Assembly (NCBI RefSeq): GCF_900104525.1
Contig: NZ_LT629711.1
Span: 2,108,001 to 2,172,000, forward strand
Length of the DNA stretch: 64,000 nucleotides
Reading direction: 5' to 3'
Source of the DNA: Pedococcus dokdonensis
GTDB lineage: Bacteria; Actinomycetota; Actinomycetes; Actinomycetales; Dermatophilaceae
In this document: one piece after another, positions 47,574 to 57,175 of the stretch
Layout of the letters: the number at the start of each line of letters is the position of its first letter
Position numbering within the stretch: position 1 is the first letter of the stretch
Made by a program: the position numbers and the translations under genes
The notes under the pieces: generated by a model
Seen by the model: only the letters and a program-made list of their open reading frames with translations
What the model was told of the DNA's origin: nothing
Database searches by the model: none

Positions 47574-49748
47574 TCAGGTCAGGTGCAGGAGGAAACCTTG
47601 GGCAGGGTTGAGCACCGGCAGGGCCAATCCGACCTGGCCGAGGGCGGCACCGCTGACCCGGATCCCGTCGTCGAGAGCCTGCTCCCACCACCCGGGTCCG
47701 CGCGACTGAGTGACGGCCGGCAGTCCCGCCTCCGGCCGGATCCGCACCGTGTAGCTGCGCGCGGGGTTGAGCCCCGGGAGCGTGAGCAGCCCCGGGGTGG
47801 CCGACGGCCCCGTGTGCGTGCGCAGCACCGTGTATGCCGCCTGCGCACCGTCCTGCGCGACCGTGCCGGTCACGAGCAGGCCCTGCTCCTCGGGCAGGTC
47901 GGCGCGCACCAGGTCGCCGGTGTGCACCAGTGGCCGCAGCTCGCGGTAGAGCGCCGACCAGGCGGCCAGCGCCGTCAGCTCGTCTGCGGAGCAGCCGGTG
48001 ACGTCCCACTCCAGCCCGGCGTGGCCCTGGAGGGCCAGCAGCATGCGGAAGGACAGGTCGAGGGTGCGGTGGGTGGTGTGGGCGGTCGCAGGACCGATGT
48101 GGGTGCCCATCAGCTCGGCCGGCACGAGCAGCGAGGTCCAGCGCTGGATCTGGGCACGCTCGAGCGCGTCGTTGCAGTCGCTCGTCCAGATCCGGTCGGT
48201 GCGGGCGAGCACCCCCAGGTCGACCCGCGCCCCGCCGCTCGAGCAGGACTCGATCTCCAGGTCCGGGTGCGCGGCCCGCAACCGGTCGAGCAGGGCGTAG
48301 AAGGCCGTCGTCTGTGCGTGCACGGCCGGCTGGTCGGTCCCGTGCGAGTCGGACCGCACGGCCTCGTGCAGGTCTCGGTTGTGGTCCCACTTGATGAAGT
48401 CGATGCCGAGCTCGCCCACGAGCGCGCTGATCTGCCCCTCGACGTGGGCCGCCGCCTCCGGGTTGGCGAGGTCGAGCACGTGCTGGTCGCGGGAGGGGCG
48501 CGGGTGCCCGGCTCGCGGCCCGAGGACCCAGTCGGGGTGGGCGCGCACCAGGTCGGAGTCGAGGTTCACCATCTCGGGCTCGAACCACAGCCCGAACTCC
48601 ATGCCGTGGCCCTTCACGTGGTCGACCAGGGGGGCCAGTCCGTCCGGCCACGCGTCGCCCGAGACGACCCAGTCGCCCAGGCCGCTGTGGTCGTCGCGAC
48701 GGCTGCCGAACCAGCCGTCGTCGAGGACGAACCGGCCGACCCCGATCTCGGCGGCCGTGTCGGCCAGCTGCGTCAGCCGGTCGAGGTCGTGGTCGAAGTA
48801 GACCGCCTCCCAGGTGTTCAGGACCAGCGGGCGGGGGTCGTTGCTGTGGGTGGCCGTGGCGCGCTGGCTGCGGTGCAGCCGGCGGGACAGCCCGTCGAGG
48901 CCGTCGGTGGAGTGGACGAAGACCACGTCGGGTGCGGTGTAGGTCTCGCCGGGCGCCAGCCGCACCTCGCCGGGCTCGAGCAGCTCGCCCCCGCCGAGCA
49001 CGGCGGCGTGGATGCCGGCGCCCTCGGGCAGGCGCTCGGTGAGGTGCTCGTGGTTGCCGCTCCAGGCGACGTGCACCGACCAGACCTCGCCGCTTCGGAA
49101 GCCGAAGCCGGCGGTGCCGACCATGAGGAGCAAGGTCGCGTCGTGACCCGTGCGGCCGCGTCGTGAGGCGCGCAGGTGGGTGCCGTCCTGCAGCACCGAC
49201 CGCTGGGGTGAGCGCTCACGGCACCAGCGTCCGGTCAGGTCGAGCACCTCGGTGGCGCGCGAGGGCAGCGGCAGCAGGGCGCGCAGTGCCCCCACGTCGA
49301 GCGGTATGGCGTCGGCGCCGGTGTCGCCGCCCGGTCCACCCCCGGCGTTGGTCACGGACGCGGAGACCCGGAGCACACCGTGCTCGTCGAGCGTGTGCCG
49401 CAGCACCAGCTCGGTCGCGCCGTCCCGTGCGGTGGTCACGAGCGAGCGGCCGTCCTCGGACCGCGCCGAGGTGACGTCCCACCTCGGCGCGGCCGAGCCA
49501 CCGCCGCGGTGCACGGCATACCCGGGGGTGCCCATCCAGCCGTCACCGGTGGTGGGCAGCACGGTCAGCGGCCACGGCTGGTCGAGCGCGTTGTGCGGCA
49601 CCGGACCCGGCGTGATGGCCGCGAGGTCGGCGACCCCGGCGTCGGGCAGGTCGGCACCCCAGTGCAGCACCCTCGGCAGCCCGTCTCCGGACGTGTCGAG
49701 GACCAGGCAGGTGCCAGCGGACCGGAGGGTGGCGGTCTGCGACGTCAT
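47574..49748 (-). CDS. Alpha-galactosidase (GH36)
   Basis: 724 residues, full GH36 length: a beta-sandwich N-terminal domain, a catalytic barrel with FVLDDGWFGSRRDDHSGLGDW, FGLWFEPEMVN, the nucleophile Asp in DFIKWDHNRDL, CSSGGARVDLGV and the acid/base Asp in IWTSDCNDALER, then a C-terminal beta domain. No signal peptide, so it acts in the cytosol on imported raffinose/melibiose-like sugars. ATG overlaps the upstream permease stop by 4 bp. Fourth gene of the galactoside importer operon. Confidence 0.95.
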   Translation of the reverse strand: MTSQTATLRSAGTCLVLDTSGDGLPRVLHWGADLPDAGVADLAAITPGPVPHNALDQPWPLTVLPTTGDGWMGTPGYAVHRGGGSAAPRWDVTSARSEDGRSLVTTARDGATELVLRHTLDEHGVLRVSASVTNAGGGPGGDTGADAIPLDVGALRALLPLPSRATEVLDLTGRWCRERSPQRSVLQDGTHLRASRRGRTGHDATLLLMVGTAGFGFRSGEVWSVHVAWSGNHEHLTERLPEGAGIHAAVLGGGELLEPGEVRLAPGETYTAPDVVFVHSTDGLDGLSRRLHRSQRATATHSNDPRPLVLNTWEAVYFDHDLDRLTQLADTAAEIGVGRFVLDDGWFGSRRDDHSGLGDWVVSGDAWPDGLAPLVDHVKGHGMEFGLWFEPEMVNLDSDLVRAHPDWVLGPRAGHPRPSRDQHVLDLANPEAAAHVEGQISALVGELGIDFIKWDHNRDLHEAVRSDSHGTDQPAVHAQTTAFYALLDRLRAAHPDLEIESCSSGGARVDLGVLARTDRIWTSDCNDALERAQIQRWTSLLVPAELMGTHIGPATAHTTHRTLDLSFRMLLALQGHAGLEWDVTGCSADELTALAAWSALYRELRPLVHTGDLVRADLPEEQGLLVTGTVAQDGAQAAYTVLRTHTGPSATPGLLTLPGLNPARSYTVRIRPEAGLPAVTQSRGPGWWEQALDDGIRVSGAALGQVGLALPVLNPAQGFLLHLT

Positions 49749-50677
49749 CCCTTGGTTGCTCCCAGGGTCAGGCCTGCGACGAACTGCTTCTGCAGGAGGA
49801 AGAAGACGATGAGGGTGGGCAGCGCGATCACGATCGAGCCTGCAGCGACGAGGTTGTTGTCGGTGAAGAACTGACCACGCAGGTTGTTGATCGAGCTCGT
49901 CACCGGGAACTTGTCACCCGACTGGAGCAGCACGGTCGCCCAGAAGAACTCGTTGTAGATCCAGGTCACCTCGAGGGTCGCCAGGGCGGCCAGCGGCGGA
50001 CGGCAGAGTGGAAGGGTGAGCTGGAAGAACTGCCGCAGCACCCCTGCACCGTCGACCACGGCCGACTCGTAGATCTCGCGGGGCAGCGCCTTCATGTAGT
50101 TGGACAGGACGAAGGCGCAGAAGCCGGACTGGAAGGCGACGTTGACCGCGATCAGGCCCCAGTAGCTGTTGAGCAGGGTGCCCGACTCGCTGAACCAGAA
50201 GGGCACCTCGATGGCGCGGAACATCCGGTAGACCGGGATGAGCAGGGCCTGCGGGGGCAGGAGGTTCGCGGCGGTGAAGAGACCGAGCAGGACCACGTTG
50301 AACTTCCACGAGAACCTCGCCACGACGAAGGCCACGCAGCAGGACAGGAAGAGCGTGAGCGTGACCCCGGGAATGGTGATGTAGGCGGAGTTGAGCATGG
50401 TGTGCGAGAAGTTCGCCTGCTGCCAGGCGTCCTTGTAGTTCTGCAGCGTGAAGCCGCCGAAGGAGAAGTAGCCGTTCTCCGAGGTGTACTGGTAGTCGCG
50501 GAAGCTCCCCAGCAGGGCGTACAGCACCGGGAACAACCAGACCAGCGCCACGACCGCGAGGAACACCTGGACCGCGAGGTGGCCCTTCCTGCCCCCGGCG
50601 CCCGGCGAGCGCTTGGTGGTCAACGGGTTCCGGCTCCGCGGCGCCGCCACCTGGGGTGCCTCGCTGCTGGCGGTCAT
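49745..50677 (-). CDS. Sugar ABC transporter permease (MalG/LacG type)
   Basis: 310 residues, six membrane helices, a cytosolic polar N-terminus of about 35 residues. The ATPase-contact loop reads YMKALPREIYESAVVDGAGVLRQFFQLTLPLCRPPLAALA, the EAA motif of importers. A cytosolic sugar ATPase is not encoded here, so a shared MsiK-like ATPase elsewhere is likely. Overlaps genes on both sides by 4 bp. Confidence 0.95.
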   Translation of the reverse strand: MTASSEAPQVAAPRSRNPLTTKRSPGAGGRKGHLAVQVFLAVVALVWLFPVLYALLGSFRDYQYTSENGYFSFGGFTLQNYKDAWQQANFSHTMLNSAYITIPGVTLTLFLSCCVAFVVARFSWKFNVVLLGLFTAANLLPPQALLIPVYRMFRAIEVPFWFSESGTLLNSYWGLIAVNVAFQSGFCAFVLSNYMKALPREIYESAVVDGAGVLRQFFQLTLPLCRPPLAALATLEVTWIYNEFFWATVLLQSGDKFPVTSSINNLRGQFFTDNNLVAAGSIVIALPTLIVFFLLQKQFVAGLTLGATKG

Positions 50678-51567
50678 CGCTGCTCCTTGAACATGTAGCG
50701 CAGGTAGAGGGCGACGAACACGCTGGAGATCACCAGCATCATCGTGGCCATCGCCGAGCCGAAGCCGATCCGGCTGGCCTCACCGACGATGTTGCTCGTC
50801 ACCAGGGTGGAGATGAGCTCGAGCCCGTTGCGCCCCTTGTTGATCACCCACACCAGGTCGAAGGCCCGCAGCGACTCGATCACGGTGACGACCAGCACGA
50901 TGACGTTGATCGGCGCCATCACCGGGAAGACCACCCGGAAGAAGGTCGTGCGCTCGTTCGCCCCGTCGACGCGGGCCGCCTCACGGAGCGTCGGGTCGAC
51001 ACCCTTCAGACCGGCCAGGTAGAGCAGCATGATGTAGCCGACGTGCCGCCAGCTCGCCGCCAGCAGCGCCGCTCCCAGGTTGTAGCGCTGGTCGCCGTAC
51101 CAGTCGATGGTGCTGCCGGTGACCTGGTTGATCAGGCCCTGGTCGCGGCTGTAGATCAGCTGCCAGATGAAGCCGACCAGGGCGAGGGACAGCACCACCG
51201 GCAGGTAGATCGCCGTCTGGTAGACCCGCGAGCCGCGCAGCTCGCGGTCGAGGAGCACCGCGAGGAACAACCCGAACGGCGTGGCCAGCAGGAACATCAC
51301 GGCCAGCCAGATCAGGTTGTGGCGCACCGCCGGCCAGAACGGCGGGTAGATGCTGACGACGTCGGAGTAGTTCTTCAGCCCGATGACCTTGGCGTCCGAG
51401 ATCGAGCCGATGCCGTCCCAGTTGGTGAAGGAGAGCAGCACCGACCCGATCGCGGGGAACCACACGAGCCAGACGACCAGCAGGGTCGGGATCGCCACCA
51501 TCAGCCCGACCACGACACGGTCGGTCGGGCTGAGGTGGTCGATCCCCTTGTACTTCGTGCGTGCCAC
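50674..51567 (-). CDS. Sugar ABC transporter permease (MalF/LacF type)
   Basis: 297 residues, six membrane helices. The EAA loop is EAARVDGANERTTFFRVVFPVMAPINVIVLV, preceded by LLYLAGLKGVDPTLR. It forms the translocation pore with the next permease. Start 25 bp after the binding-protein stop. Confidence 0.95.
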   Translation of the reverse strand: MARTKYKGIDHLSPTDRVVVGLMVAIPTLLVVWLVWFPAIGSVLLSFTNWDGIGSISDAKVIGLKNYSDVVSIYPPFWPAVRHNLIWLAVMFLLATPFGLFLAVLLDRELRGSRVYQTAIYLPVVLSLALVGFIWQLIYSRDQGLINQVTGSTIDWYGDQRYNLGAALLAASWRHVGYIMLLYLAGLKGVDPTLREAARVDGANERTTFFRVVFPVMAPINVIVLVVTVIESLRAFDLVWVINKGRNGLELISTLVTSNIVGEASRIGFGSAMATMMLVISSVFVALYLRYMFKEQR

Positions 51568-51592
51568 GAGAACCTCGATGTCCGGGCGAGCG

Positions 51593-52945
51593 TCAGCTCG
51601 CGAAGATGCTCTTCTTCTGGTTCTCGATGCTGTTGCAGAGGCCGTCGATGTCCTTCGGGTTCTTGATGAAGGACTGGATTGCCGGGATCATCACGGTCGA
51701 CGCGAAGTCGGGCCGGGTGTCGCGGTCGAGGAACTGCGCGATCGACTTGGCCTGGGAGACGAACTCCACCGACTTCTTCTGCAGCGAGGTGTAGCCCGAC
51801 TGGTCGGCCTTGTCGTTCGTGGCGATGACGCTGGGGTCGGCCTTCACGACGATGTTCTGCGCGTCCGCCGACCCGACGTAGCCGAGCAGCTTCTTGGCGC
51901 CGGCCTCGTTCTTGGGCCGCTTGGCCATCATGTAGCCGTCGATGGGGGCCTCGATGGCGTCGGCGCCGATCGTGGAGTCGACCTCGGGGAAGTTGAAGAA
52001 GGTGAGGTCCTCCTGCTCGGCGCCCTTCTCGAACTGCTGCGCCACGAAGGAACCGAGCAGGTAGGTGCCGGCCTGCTTCTTCTGGAGCGCCTGCGCGGCC
52101 TCCTGCCAGGTGCGGCCGAGCGAGTCGGGCTGGTGCAGGTCGAGCAGTCCGGCCCAGGTGTCGAAGACCTTCTTGACCTTGTCGCTGTTCCAGGCCTCCT
52201 TGCCGGCCATCAGGTCGACGTGGAACTGGTAACCGTTGACCCGGAGGTTGAGCTGGTCGAAGGTGCCCATGGCCGGCCAGCCGTCCTTGTCGCCGAAGGC
52301 GATCGGCACGAGGCCGTCCTTCTTCATCTGGGCGCCGAGGGCCTTGAACTCGTCGAGGGTCTTGGGCTCCTCGTAGCCGAACTTCTCGAAGACGCTCTTG
52401 CGGTAGAACATCGCCCACGGGTAGTAGGTCGACGGCACGAAGTACTGCTTGCCGTCGTCGCCGGTCGAGGCCTTCTTGAGCGCGTCGGTCATGCCTGCGC
52501 CGGACAGGTCCTTCCAGACGTCGGAGATGTCGCCGGCGAGGCCCTTGGAGGCGAAGAAGCGCATGCGGTAGCCGGAGAACCACATCCACACGTCGTCGGG
52601 CGAGCCCTGGAGGTAGTTGTTGATGTTCTCCTGGAAGGAGTTGTGGTCGATCGTGTTGATCTTGGCGGTCAGACCCGAGTTGGCCTTCTGGAAGGCGTCC
52701 ATGACGGCCTGGATGGCCGCCTTCGGCACGGCGTCCGACTGGTTGGAGCCGACGGTCACGGTGCCGGTGGCGGCACCGCCACCGGAGCCGCTGCCCCCGC
52801 CACCGCAGGCGGCGAGGAGCGAGGGGGCGGCGAGCAGGGTGCCGGCGCCGAGGGCGCCGCGGAGCAGGGTCCGGCGGCTGACGCCGCGGACGGATGCGGG
52901 GACGAGGCTGGCGAGGTACTCGGCCTCAGTGGCGGGGCGGGACAT
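51593..52945 (-). CDS. Sugar ABC transporter substrate-binding lipoprotein
   Basis: 450 residues. The N-terminus has a twin-arginine-like SRRTLLRG followed by a hydrophobic stretch and lipobox LLAAC (Cys47), then a Gly/Ser linker. The rest is a family 1 extracellular solute-binding domain with segments AIQAVMDAFQKANSG, YYPWAMFYRKSVFEKFGYEEPKTLDEF and AAQALQKKQAGTYLLGSF. ATG 52945 has AAGGAG 7 nt upstream; the longer frame runs into the promoter region. First gene of the importer operon, divergent from the beta-galactosidase. Ligand probably a galactoside. Confidence 0.95.
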   Translation of the reverse strand: MSRPATEAEYLASLVPASVRGVSRRTLLRGALGAGTLLAAPSLLAACGGGGSGSGGGAATGTVTVGSNQSDAVPKAAIQAVMDAFQKANSGLTAKINTIDHNSFQENINNYLQGSPDDVWMWFSGYRMRFFASKGLAGDISDVWKDLSGAGMTDALKKASTGDDGKQYFVPSTYYPWAMFYRKSVFEKFGYEEPKTLDEFKALGAQMKKDGLVPIAFGDKDGWPAMGTFDQLNLRVNGYQFHVDLMAGKEAWNSDKVKKVFDTWAGLLDLHQPDSLGRTWQEAAQALQKKQAGTYLLGSFVAQQFEKGAEQEDLTFFNFPEVDSTIGADAIEAPIDGYMMAKRPKNEAGAKKLLGYVGSADAQNIVVKADPSVIATNDKADQSGYTSLQKKSVEFVSQAKSIAQFLDRDTRPDFASTVMIPAIQSFIKNPKDIDGLCNSIENQKKSIFAS

Positions 52946-53005
52946 GCGGTCTCCTTTGAACGCGATTGGCACCGACGTGGTGAGGTCGATCATCTCGACA
53001 GATTC

Positions 53006-53028
53006 GATCAAAAACCACCAACAAGAAA
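53006..53028 (-). promoter_or_regulatory. Candidate DeoR-family operator (importer side)
   Basis: An AT-rich stretch which on the minus strand contains TTGTTGGTGGTTTTTGATC, the T-rich TTGTT-type repeat that DeoR-family sugar repressors often bind. It lies 61 bp or more upstream of the importer start in the 279-bp divergent gap. Confidence 0.4.
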
Positions 53029-53173
53029 CGAGGATGACCGCCTCGCCCATCGCTGTCAAGCATTTGTGGCGACCGGTCTCCTATCGTGACCATCGAGCTG
53101 GATCGGCTCAACAGCAAGGGCGGATGCGACCAGCCGTCCACGTTGCGAGAACCTTCGACGACCCCGGCGCGGA

Positions 53174-53195
53174 CATGTTGATTTTTGTTGACATG
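53174..53195 (+). promoter_or_regulatory. Candidate DeoR-family operator (beta-galactosidase side)
   Basis: CATGT, a 12-nt spacer TGATTTTTGTTG, then ACATG: an inverted repeat with a T-rich DeoR-like core, ending 29 bp before the beta-galactosidase ATG. It shares the TGTTG / TTTTTG words with the site at 53006-53028. The DeoR gene two positions downstream is the natural candidate for binding. Confidence 0.5.
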
Positions 53196-53224
53196 CCTTC
53201 CTCCACGGCGCAACACTGTCGGCC

Positions 53225-55213
53225 ATGCGTCAGTGGCCCACAGACCGGATCGCCTTCGGCGGCGACTACAACCCTGAGCAGTGGCCCCGCGAGGTGTGGA
53301 CCGAGGACATGGAGCTGATGCGTGAGTCCGGCGTCTCCTTCGTGACCCTGGGCGTGTTCTCGTGGTCCTGGCTCGAGCCCGCCAAGGGTGAGTACGACTT
53401 CGGGTGGCTGGACGACATCATGGGCCTGCTCCACGAGCACGACATCGCCGTCGACCTGGCCACCGCCACCGCCACCCCGCCACCGTGGCTCTCGGCAGCC
53501 CACCCCGAGATGCTCCCCGTCGACCACGAGGGTCGCACGCTCTGGCCGGGCAGCCGCCAGGCGTGGTGCCCCAGCTCCGGCGTCTACCGCGACCACGCCC
53601 TGGCGCTGACCAGCCAGCTCGGGCAGCGCTACCACGACCACCCGGCCCTGGCCATGTGGCACGTCTCCAACGAGTACGCCTGCCACAACCTGCCGTGCTA
53701 CTGCGACACCTGCGCGGTGGGCTTCCGCCGGTGGCTGGAGCTCCGCTACGCCGACCTCGACCGGCTCAACGACGCCTGGGGCACCGCGTTCTGGAGCCAG
53801 CGCTACACGGAGTGGGACCAGGTGCTGCCGCCCCGGCTCACCACGACGTTCGCCAACCCCACCCACGTCCTCGACTACCGGCGCTTCCAGTCCGACACGC
53901 TCCTCGACTTCTACCGCACCGAGAAGGCGATCCTGCAGGACCTCTCCCCCGGGGTGCCGGTCACCACGAACTTCATGACGTTGGCCCACTTCGAGCACCT
54001 CGACTACAGCCAGTGGGCGCCGGAGCAGGACGTCGTCAGCACCGACCACTACGTGGTGGCCACCCTCGAGCACCCCCGCGCGGAGCTCGCGTTCAGCGGC
54101 GACCTCACCCGCGGGTTGGCCGGTGGCGCGCCCTGGATGCTCATGGAGCACTCGACCAGCGCCGTCAACTGGCAGCCGGTCAACCCCGCGAAGGACCCCG
54201 GCCAGACCGTGCGCGACAGCATCGCGCACGTCGCCCGGGGCGCCGACACGATCGGCTTCTTCCAGTGGCGGCAGTCCCGGTCTGGGTCGGAGAAGTTCCA
54301 CTCGGCGCTCGTCCCGCACGCCGGCCGGGACAGCGCTCGGTTCCGCGAGGTCTGCGAGCTGGGGGCGCTGGCCGGCCGACTCGGCGACCTCAAGGGGTCC
54401 CGCGTCGAGTCGGACATCGCGATCCTCTGGGACTACCAGGCCCAGTGGGCTGCGCACGGACCCGCCATGCCGTCCAGCGAGCTGCGTTACCCGACCACCG
54501 CCCACGCGATCCACCGCGCGCTCCGCGACCGGGGCTTCACCGCCGACGTCGTGCACCCGGGAGCTGACCTCACGGCATACCAGGTGGTCGTCGTCCCGAC
54601 CCTCTACCTGGTGACCGACGAGCACGCCGACGCCATCTCCGCGGCCGCGGACGCCGGCGCGCAGGTGGTCGTCACCTTCTTCTCCGGCATCGCCACCGAG
54701 GACGACCACGTGCGCCTCGGGGGCTACCCCGGCGCCTTTCGGGACCTGCTCGGCGTGCGGGTCGAGGAGTTCTTCCCGCTGCTCCCCGGCGACACCGTCG
54801 CGCTCGGCGAGGGTGGCGTCGGCCGGCTCTGGAGCGAGGACGTCACGGCCGTCGACGCCGAGGTGCTCGACCGGTATGCCGCCGGCCCCCTGAGCGGGCG
54901 GCCGAGCCTCACCCGTCGCGACACCGGGCAGGGGGCGGCGTGGTACCTCAGCACGCTGCCCGACGACGACTCGCTGGCCGACCTCCTGGCCCGGGTGACC
55001 GCTGCGGCCGGCGTCAGCCCGGTCGCCGACGTGCCTCCGGGCGTGGAGGCCACCCGGCGCAGCGGCGCGAACGGGTCGTGGCTGTTCCTCCTCAACGACA
55101 CCCACGAACCCCAACGGGTGACCGCCAGCGGGCACGACCTGGTGGCCGACGCCCCCGTGGGACCGACCATCACCCTCGCACCGGGCGGCGTCGCCGTCGT
55201 CAGGGAGGACTGA
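53225..55213 (+). CDS. Beta-galactosidase (GH42)
   Basis: 662 residues, GH42. FGGDYNPEQWPREVWTEDMELMRESGV opens the barrel; acid/base is Glu150 in WHVSNEYACH, nucleophile is Glu308 in WMLMEHSTSAVNW, and CYCDTC (158-163) is the zinc-cysteine cluster of the family. Trimerisation and C-terminal beta domains follow. No signal peptide: it cleaves imported beta-galactosides in the cytosol. It opens the operon with the DeoR regulator, galT and galK, divergent from the importer genes. Confidence 0.95.
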   Translation: MRQWPTDRIAFGGDYNPEQWPREVWTEDMELMRESGVSFVTLGVFSWSWLEPAKGEYDFGWLDDIMGLLHEHDIAVDLATATATPPPWLSAAHPEMLPVDHEGRTLWPGSRQAWCPSSGVYRDHALALTSQLGQRYHDHPALAMWHVSNEYACHNLPCYCDTCAVGFRRWLELRYADLDRLNDAWGTAFWSQRYTEWDQVLPPRLTTTFANPTHVLDYRRFQSDTLLDFYRTEKAILQDLSPGVPVTTNFMTLAHFEHLDYSQWAPEQDVVSTDHYVVATLEHPRAELAFSGDLTRGLAGGAPWMLMEHSTSAVNWQPVNPAKDPGQTVRDSIAHVARGADTIGFFQWRQSRSGSEKFHSALVPHAGRDSARFREVCELGALAGRLGDLKGSRVESDIAILWDYQAQWAAHGPAMPSSELRYPTTAHAIHRALRDRGFTADVVHPGADLTAYQVVVVPTLYLVTDEHADAISAAADAGAQVVVTFFSGIATEDDHVRLGGYPGAFRDLLGVRVEEFFPLLPGDTVALGEGGVGRLWSEDVTAVDAEVLDRYAAGPLSGRPSLTRRDTGQGAAWYLSTLPDDDSLADLLARVTAAAGVSPVADVPPGVEATRRSGANGSWLFLLNDTHEPQRVTASGHDLVADAPVGPTITLAPGGVAVVRED

Positions 55214-55218
55214 CCGAG

Positions 55219-56028
55219 ATGCTCGCCAGCCAGCGTCGCACCACCATCCTGGGCCTCGTCGAAGAGAGCGGGGCGGTCCGCGTGTCCGAGCTCGTCGAGC
55301 AGCTCGGCGTCTCGGACATGACGGTGCGGCGTGACATCGAGCAGCTCGCCGGGGAGGGGCTCGTGCAGCGCGTGCACGGTGGCGCCCTGGCCGTCGGCAC
55401 GCGGTCGACCGAGGAGCCTGGATTCACCGCCAAGTCCGGTCTGATGCAGGCCCAGAAGATCGCCATCGCCGAGACCGCCGCCCAGCTCGTGGAGCCCGGG
55501 GCGGCGATCGGGATCTCGGCCGGGACCACGACGTTCGAGCTGGCGCGTGCGGTCTGCACGGTCCCCGACCTCACCGTGGTGACCAACTCGGTGCCCGTCG
55601 CCCAGCTGCTGCACGAGTCCGGCGCACCGGGCCAGACGGTGGTGCTGACCGGCGGGGTCCGCACCCCCTCCGACGCCCTCGTCGGACCGGTGGCCGTGAC
55701 GGCCCTGCGGATGCTCCACGTCGACCGGCTCTTCCTGGGCGTCCACGGCATGGATGCCCGCGCCGGCCTGACCACCCCCAACCTCGTGGAGGCCGAGACC
55801 AACCGGGCGATGGTCGAGACCTCGCGGCAGGTCTGCGTGCTGGCCGACCACACCAAGTGGGGCACGGTCGGGCTCAGCACCATCATCCCGCTCTCGTCGG
55901 TCGACCTGGTGGTCTCCGACGAGGGGCTGGGCGCGCGGGCCCGCACCGCCCTCACCGAGGCCGGCGCGGAGCTGATGACGGCAGCCCCGCGCACCCGGTT
56001 CGACCGGCGCCGGCGAGGCACCCCGTGA
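55219..56028 (+). CDS. DeoR-family sugar regulator
   Basis: 269 residues: winged helix QRRTTILGLVEESGAVRVSELVEQLGVSDMTVRRDIEQLAGEGLVQRVHGGA, then a phosphosugar-sensing domain with AAQLVEPGAAIGISAGTTTFELA, VVTNSVPVAQLL, LTGGVRTPSDALVGPVA and DHTKWGTVGL. It probably releases DNA when a galactose pathway intermediate builds up. ATG 55219 follows the beta-galactosidase stop by 5 bp, and the GTG of galT overlaps its stop. Confidence 0.93.
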   Translation: MLASQRRTTILGLVEESGAVRVSELVEQLGVSDMTVRRDIEQLAGEGLVQRVHGGALAVGTRSTEEPGFTAKSGLMQAQKIAIAETAAQLVEPGAAIGISAGTTTFELARAVCTVPDLTVVTNSVPVAQLLHESGAPGQTVVLTGGVRTPSDALVGPVAVTALRMLHVDRLFLGVHGMDARAGLTTPNLVEAETNRAMVETSRQVCVLADHTKWGTVGLSTIIPLSSVDLVVSDEGLGARARTALTEAGAELMTAAPRTRFDRRRRGTP

Positions 56029-57151
56029 GGCTGACCCGCACCAGCCGGCGGCTCGCGGACGGGCGCGAGATCATCTACTTCGACGACAGCCCCGACGCAC
56101 CGCCGCGCACCGCCGAGGACCTGCGCCCGCTCGGTGAGCGTGCCCGGTCCGGGGAGATCCGCCACGACGCGCTGGTCGGGGACTGGGTGGCCGTGGCGGG
56201 CCACCGCCTCAACCGCACCTTCCTGCCCCCAAGGACGAGTGCCCCCTGTGCCCGACCGGCACCGGCAGCGTGCCCTCGGAGGTGCCCGAGGCGGCCTACG
56301 ACGTCGTCGTGTTCGAGAACCGCTTCCCCTCCTACGCGCCGCTCTCGGACCATGAACCGGATCCCGACGCCGGCCGCGGGCCCCTCGACGACCTCGAGCG
56401 CACCGCGCCCGCGCTGGGACGCTGCGAGGTGGTCTGCTTCACGAGCGACCACGACTCCACGTTCGCCGAGCTGACGCCCGGGCGGGCCCGCACCGTCATC
56501 GACGCGTGGGCCGACCGCACCGCCGAGCTCGGCGCGTCACCCGAGGTCGAGCAGGTCTTCTGCTTCGAGAACCGCGGCCAGCAGATCGGGGTCACCCTGC
56601 ACCACCCGCACGGTCAGATCTACGCGTATCCCTATCTGCCACAACGCTCCGCCGCGATCCTGACCCAGGCGCAGGAGCACCACGCGCGCACCGGCCGGCT
56701 GCTCGGTGCCGACATCCTGGCCGCCGAGCTCGAGGACAAGGTGCGGATCGTCGCGGAGAGCGAGCACTGGGTGTCCTACGTGCCGTTCGCGGCGCGCTGG
56801 CCGGTCGAGGTGCACCTGGCCCCACGCCGTGACGTGCCCGACCTGCCCGCGCTCACCGACGCCGAGCGCGACGACCTCGCCAAGGTCTACCTCGACCTGC
56901 TCCAGCGGCTCGACCGCTACTACGTCGCCAAGGACGGCAGCCCGATTCGGCTGCCCTACATCGCCGGCTGGCACCAGGCGCCGGCGCGCCAGGGGCGTGA
57001 CGTCTCCCGGCTGCACCTCCAGGTGATGTCGGTGCTGCGGTCGCCGAAGAAGCTCAAGTACCTGGCAGGCTCCGAGTCCGGTGTGGGTGGCTGGGTCAAC
57101 GACGTGCCGCCGGAACAGATCGCCGAGCGGCTGCGGGACGTGGCGCCGTGA
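56025..57151 (+). pseudogene. galT: Galactose-1-phosphate uridylyltransferase, split by a -1 frameshift
   Basis: Two frames make one normal class I GalT of about 375 residues. From GTG 56025: LTRTSRRLADGREIIYFDDSPDAPP to GHRLNRTFLPP; then, in the next frame, KDECPLCPTGTGSVPSEVPEAAYDVVVFENRFPSY, the catalytic HHPHGQIYAYPYLP, and IRLPYIAGWHQAPAR. They join if the five-C run 56226-56230 had six, which restores the zinc motif CPLCP. The operon around it (beta-galactosidase, DeoR, galK) is intact, so a homopolymer sequencing error is likely. If the mutation is real, the strain would be Gal-negative and liable to galactose-1-phosphate stress. Confidence 0.85.
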
Positions 57152-57175
57152 GGACGGTCCTGTGAGGATGGCGCG

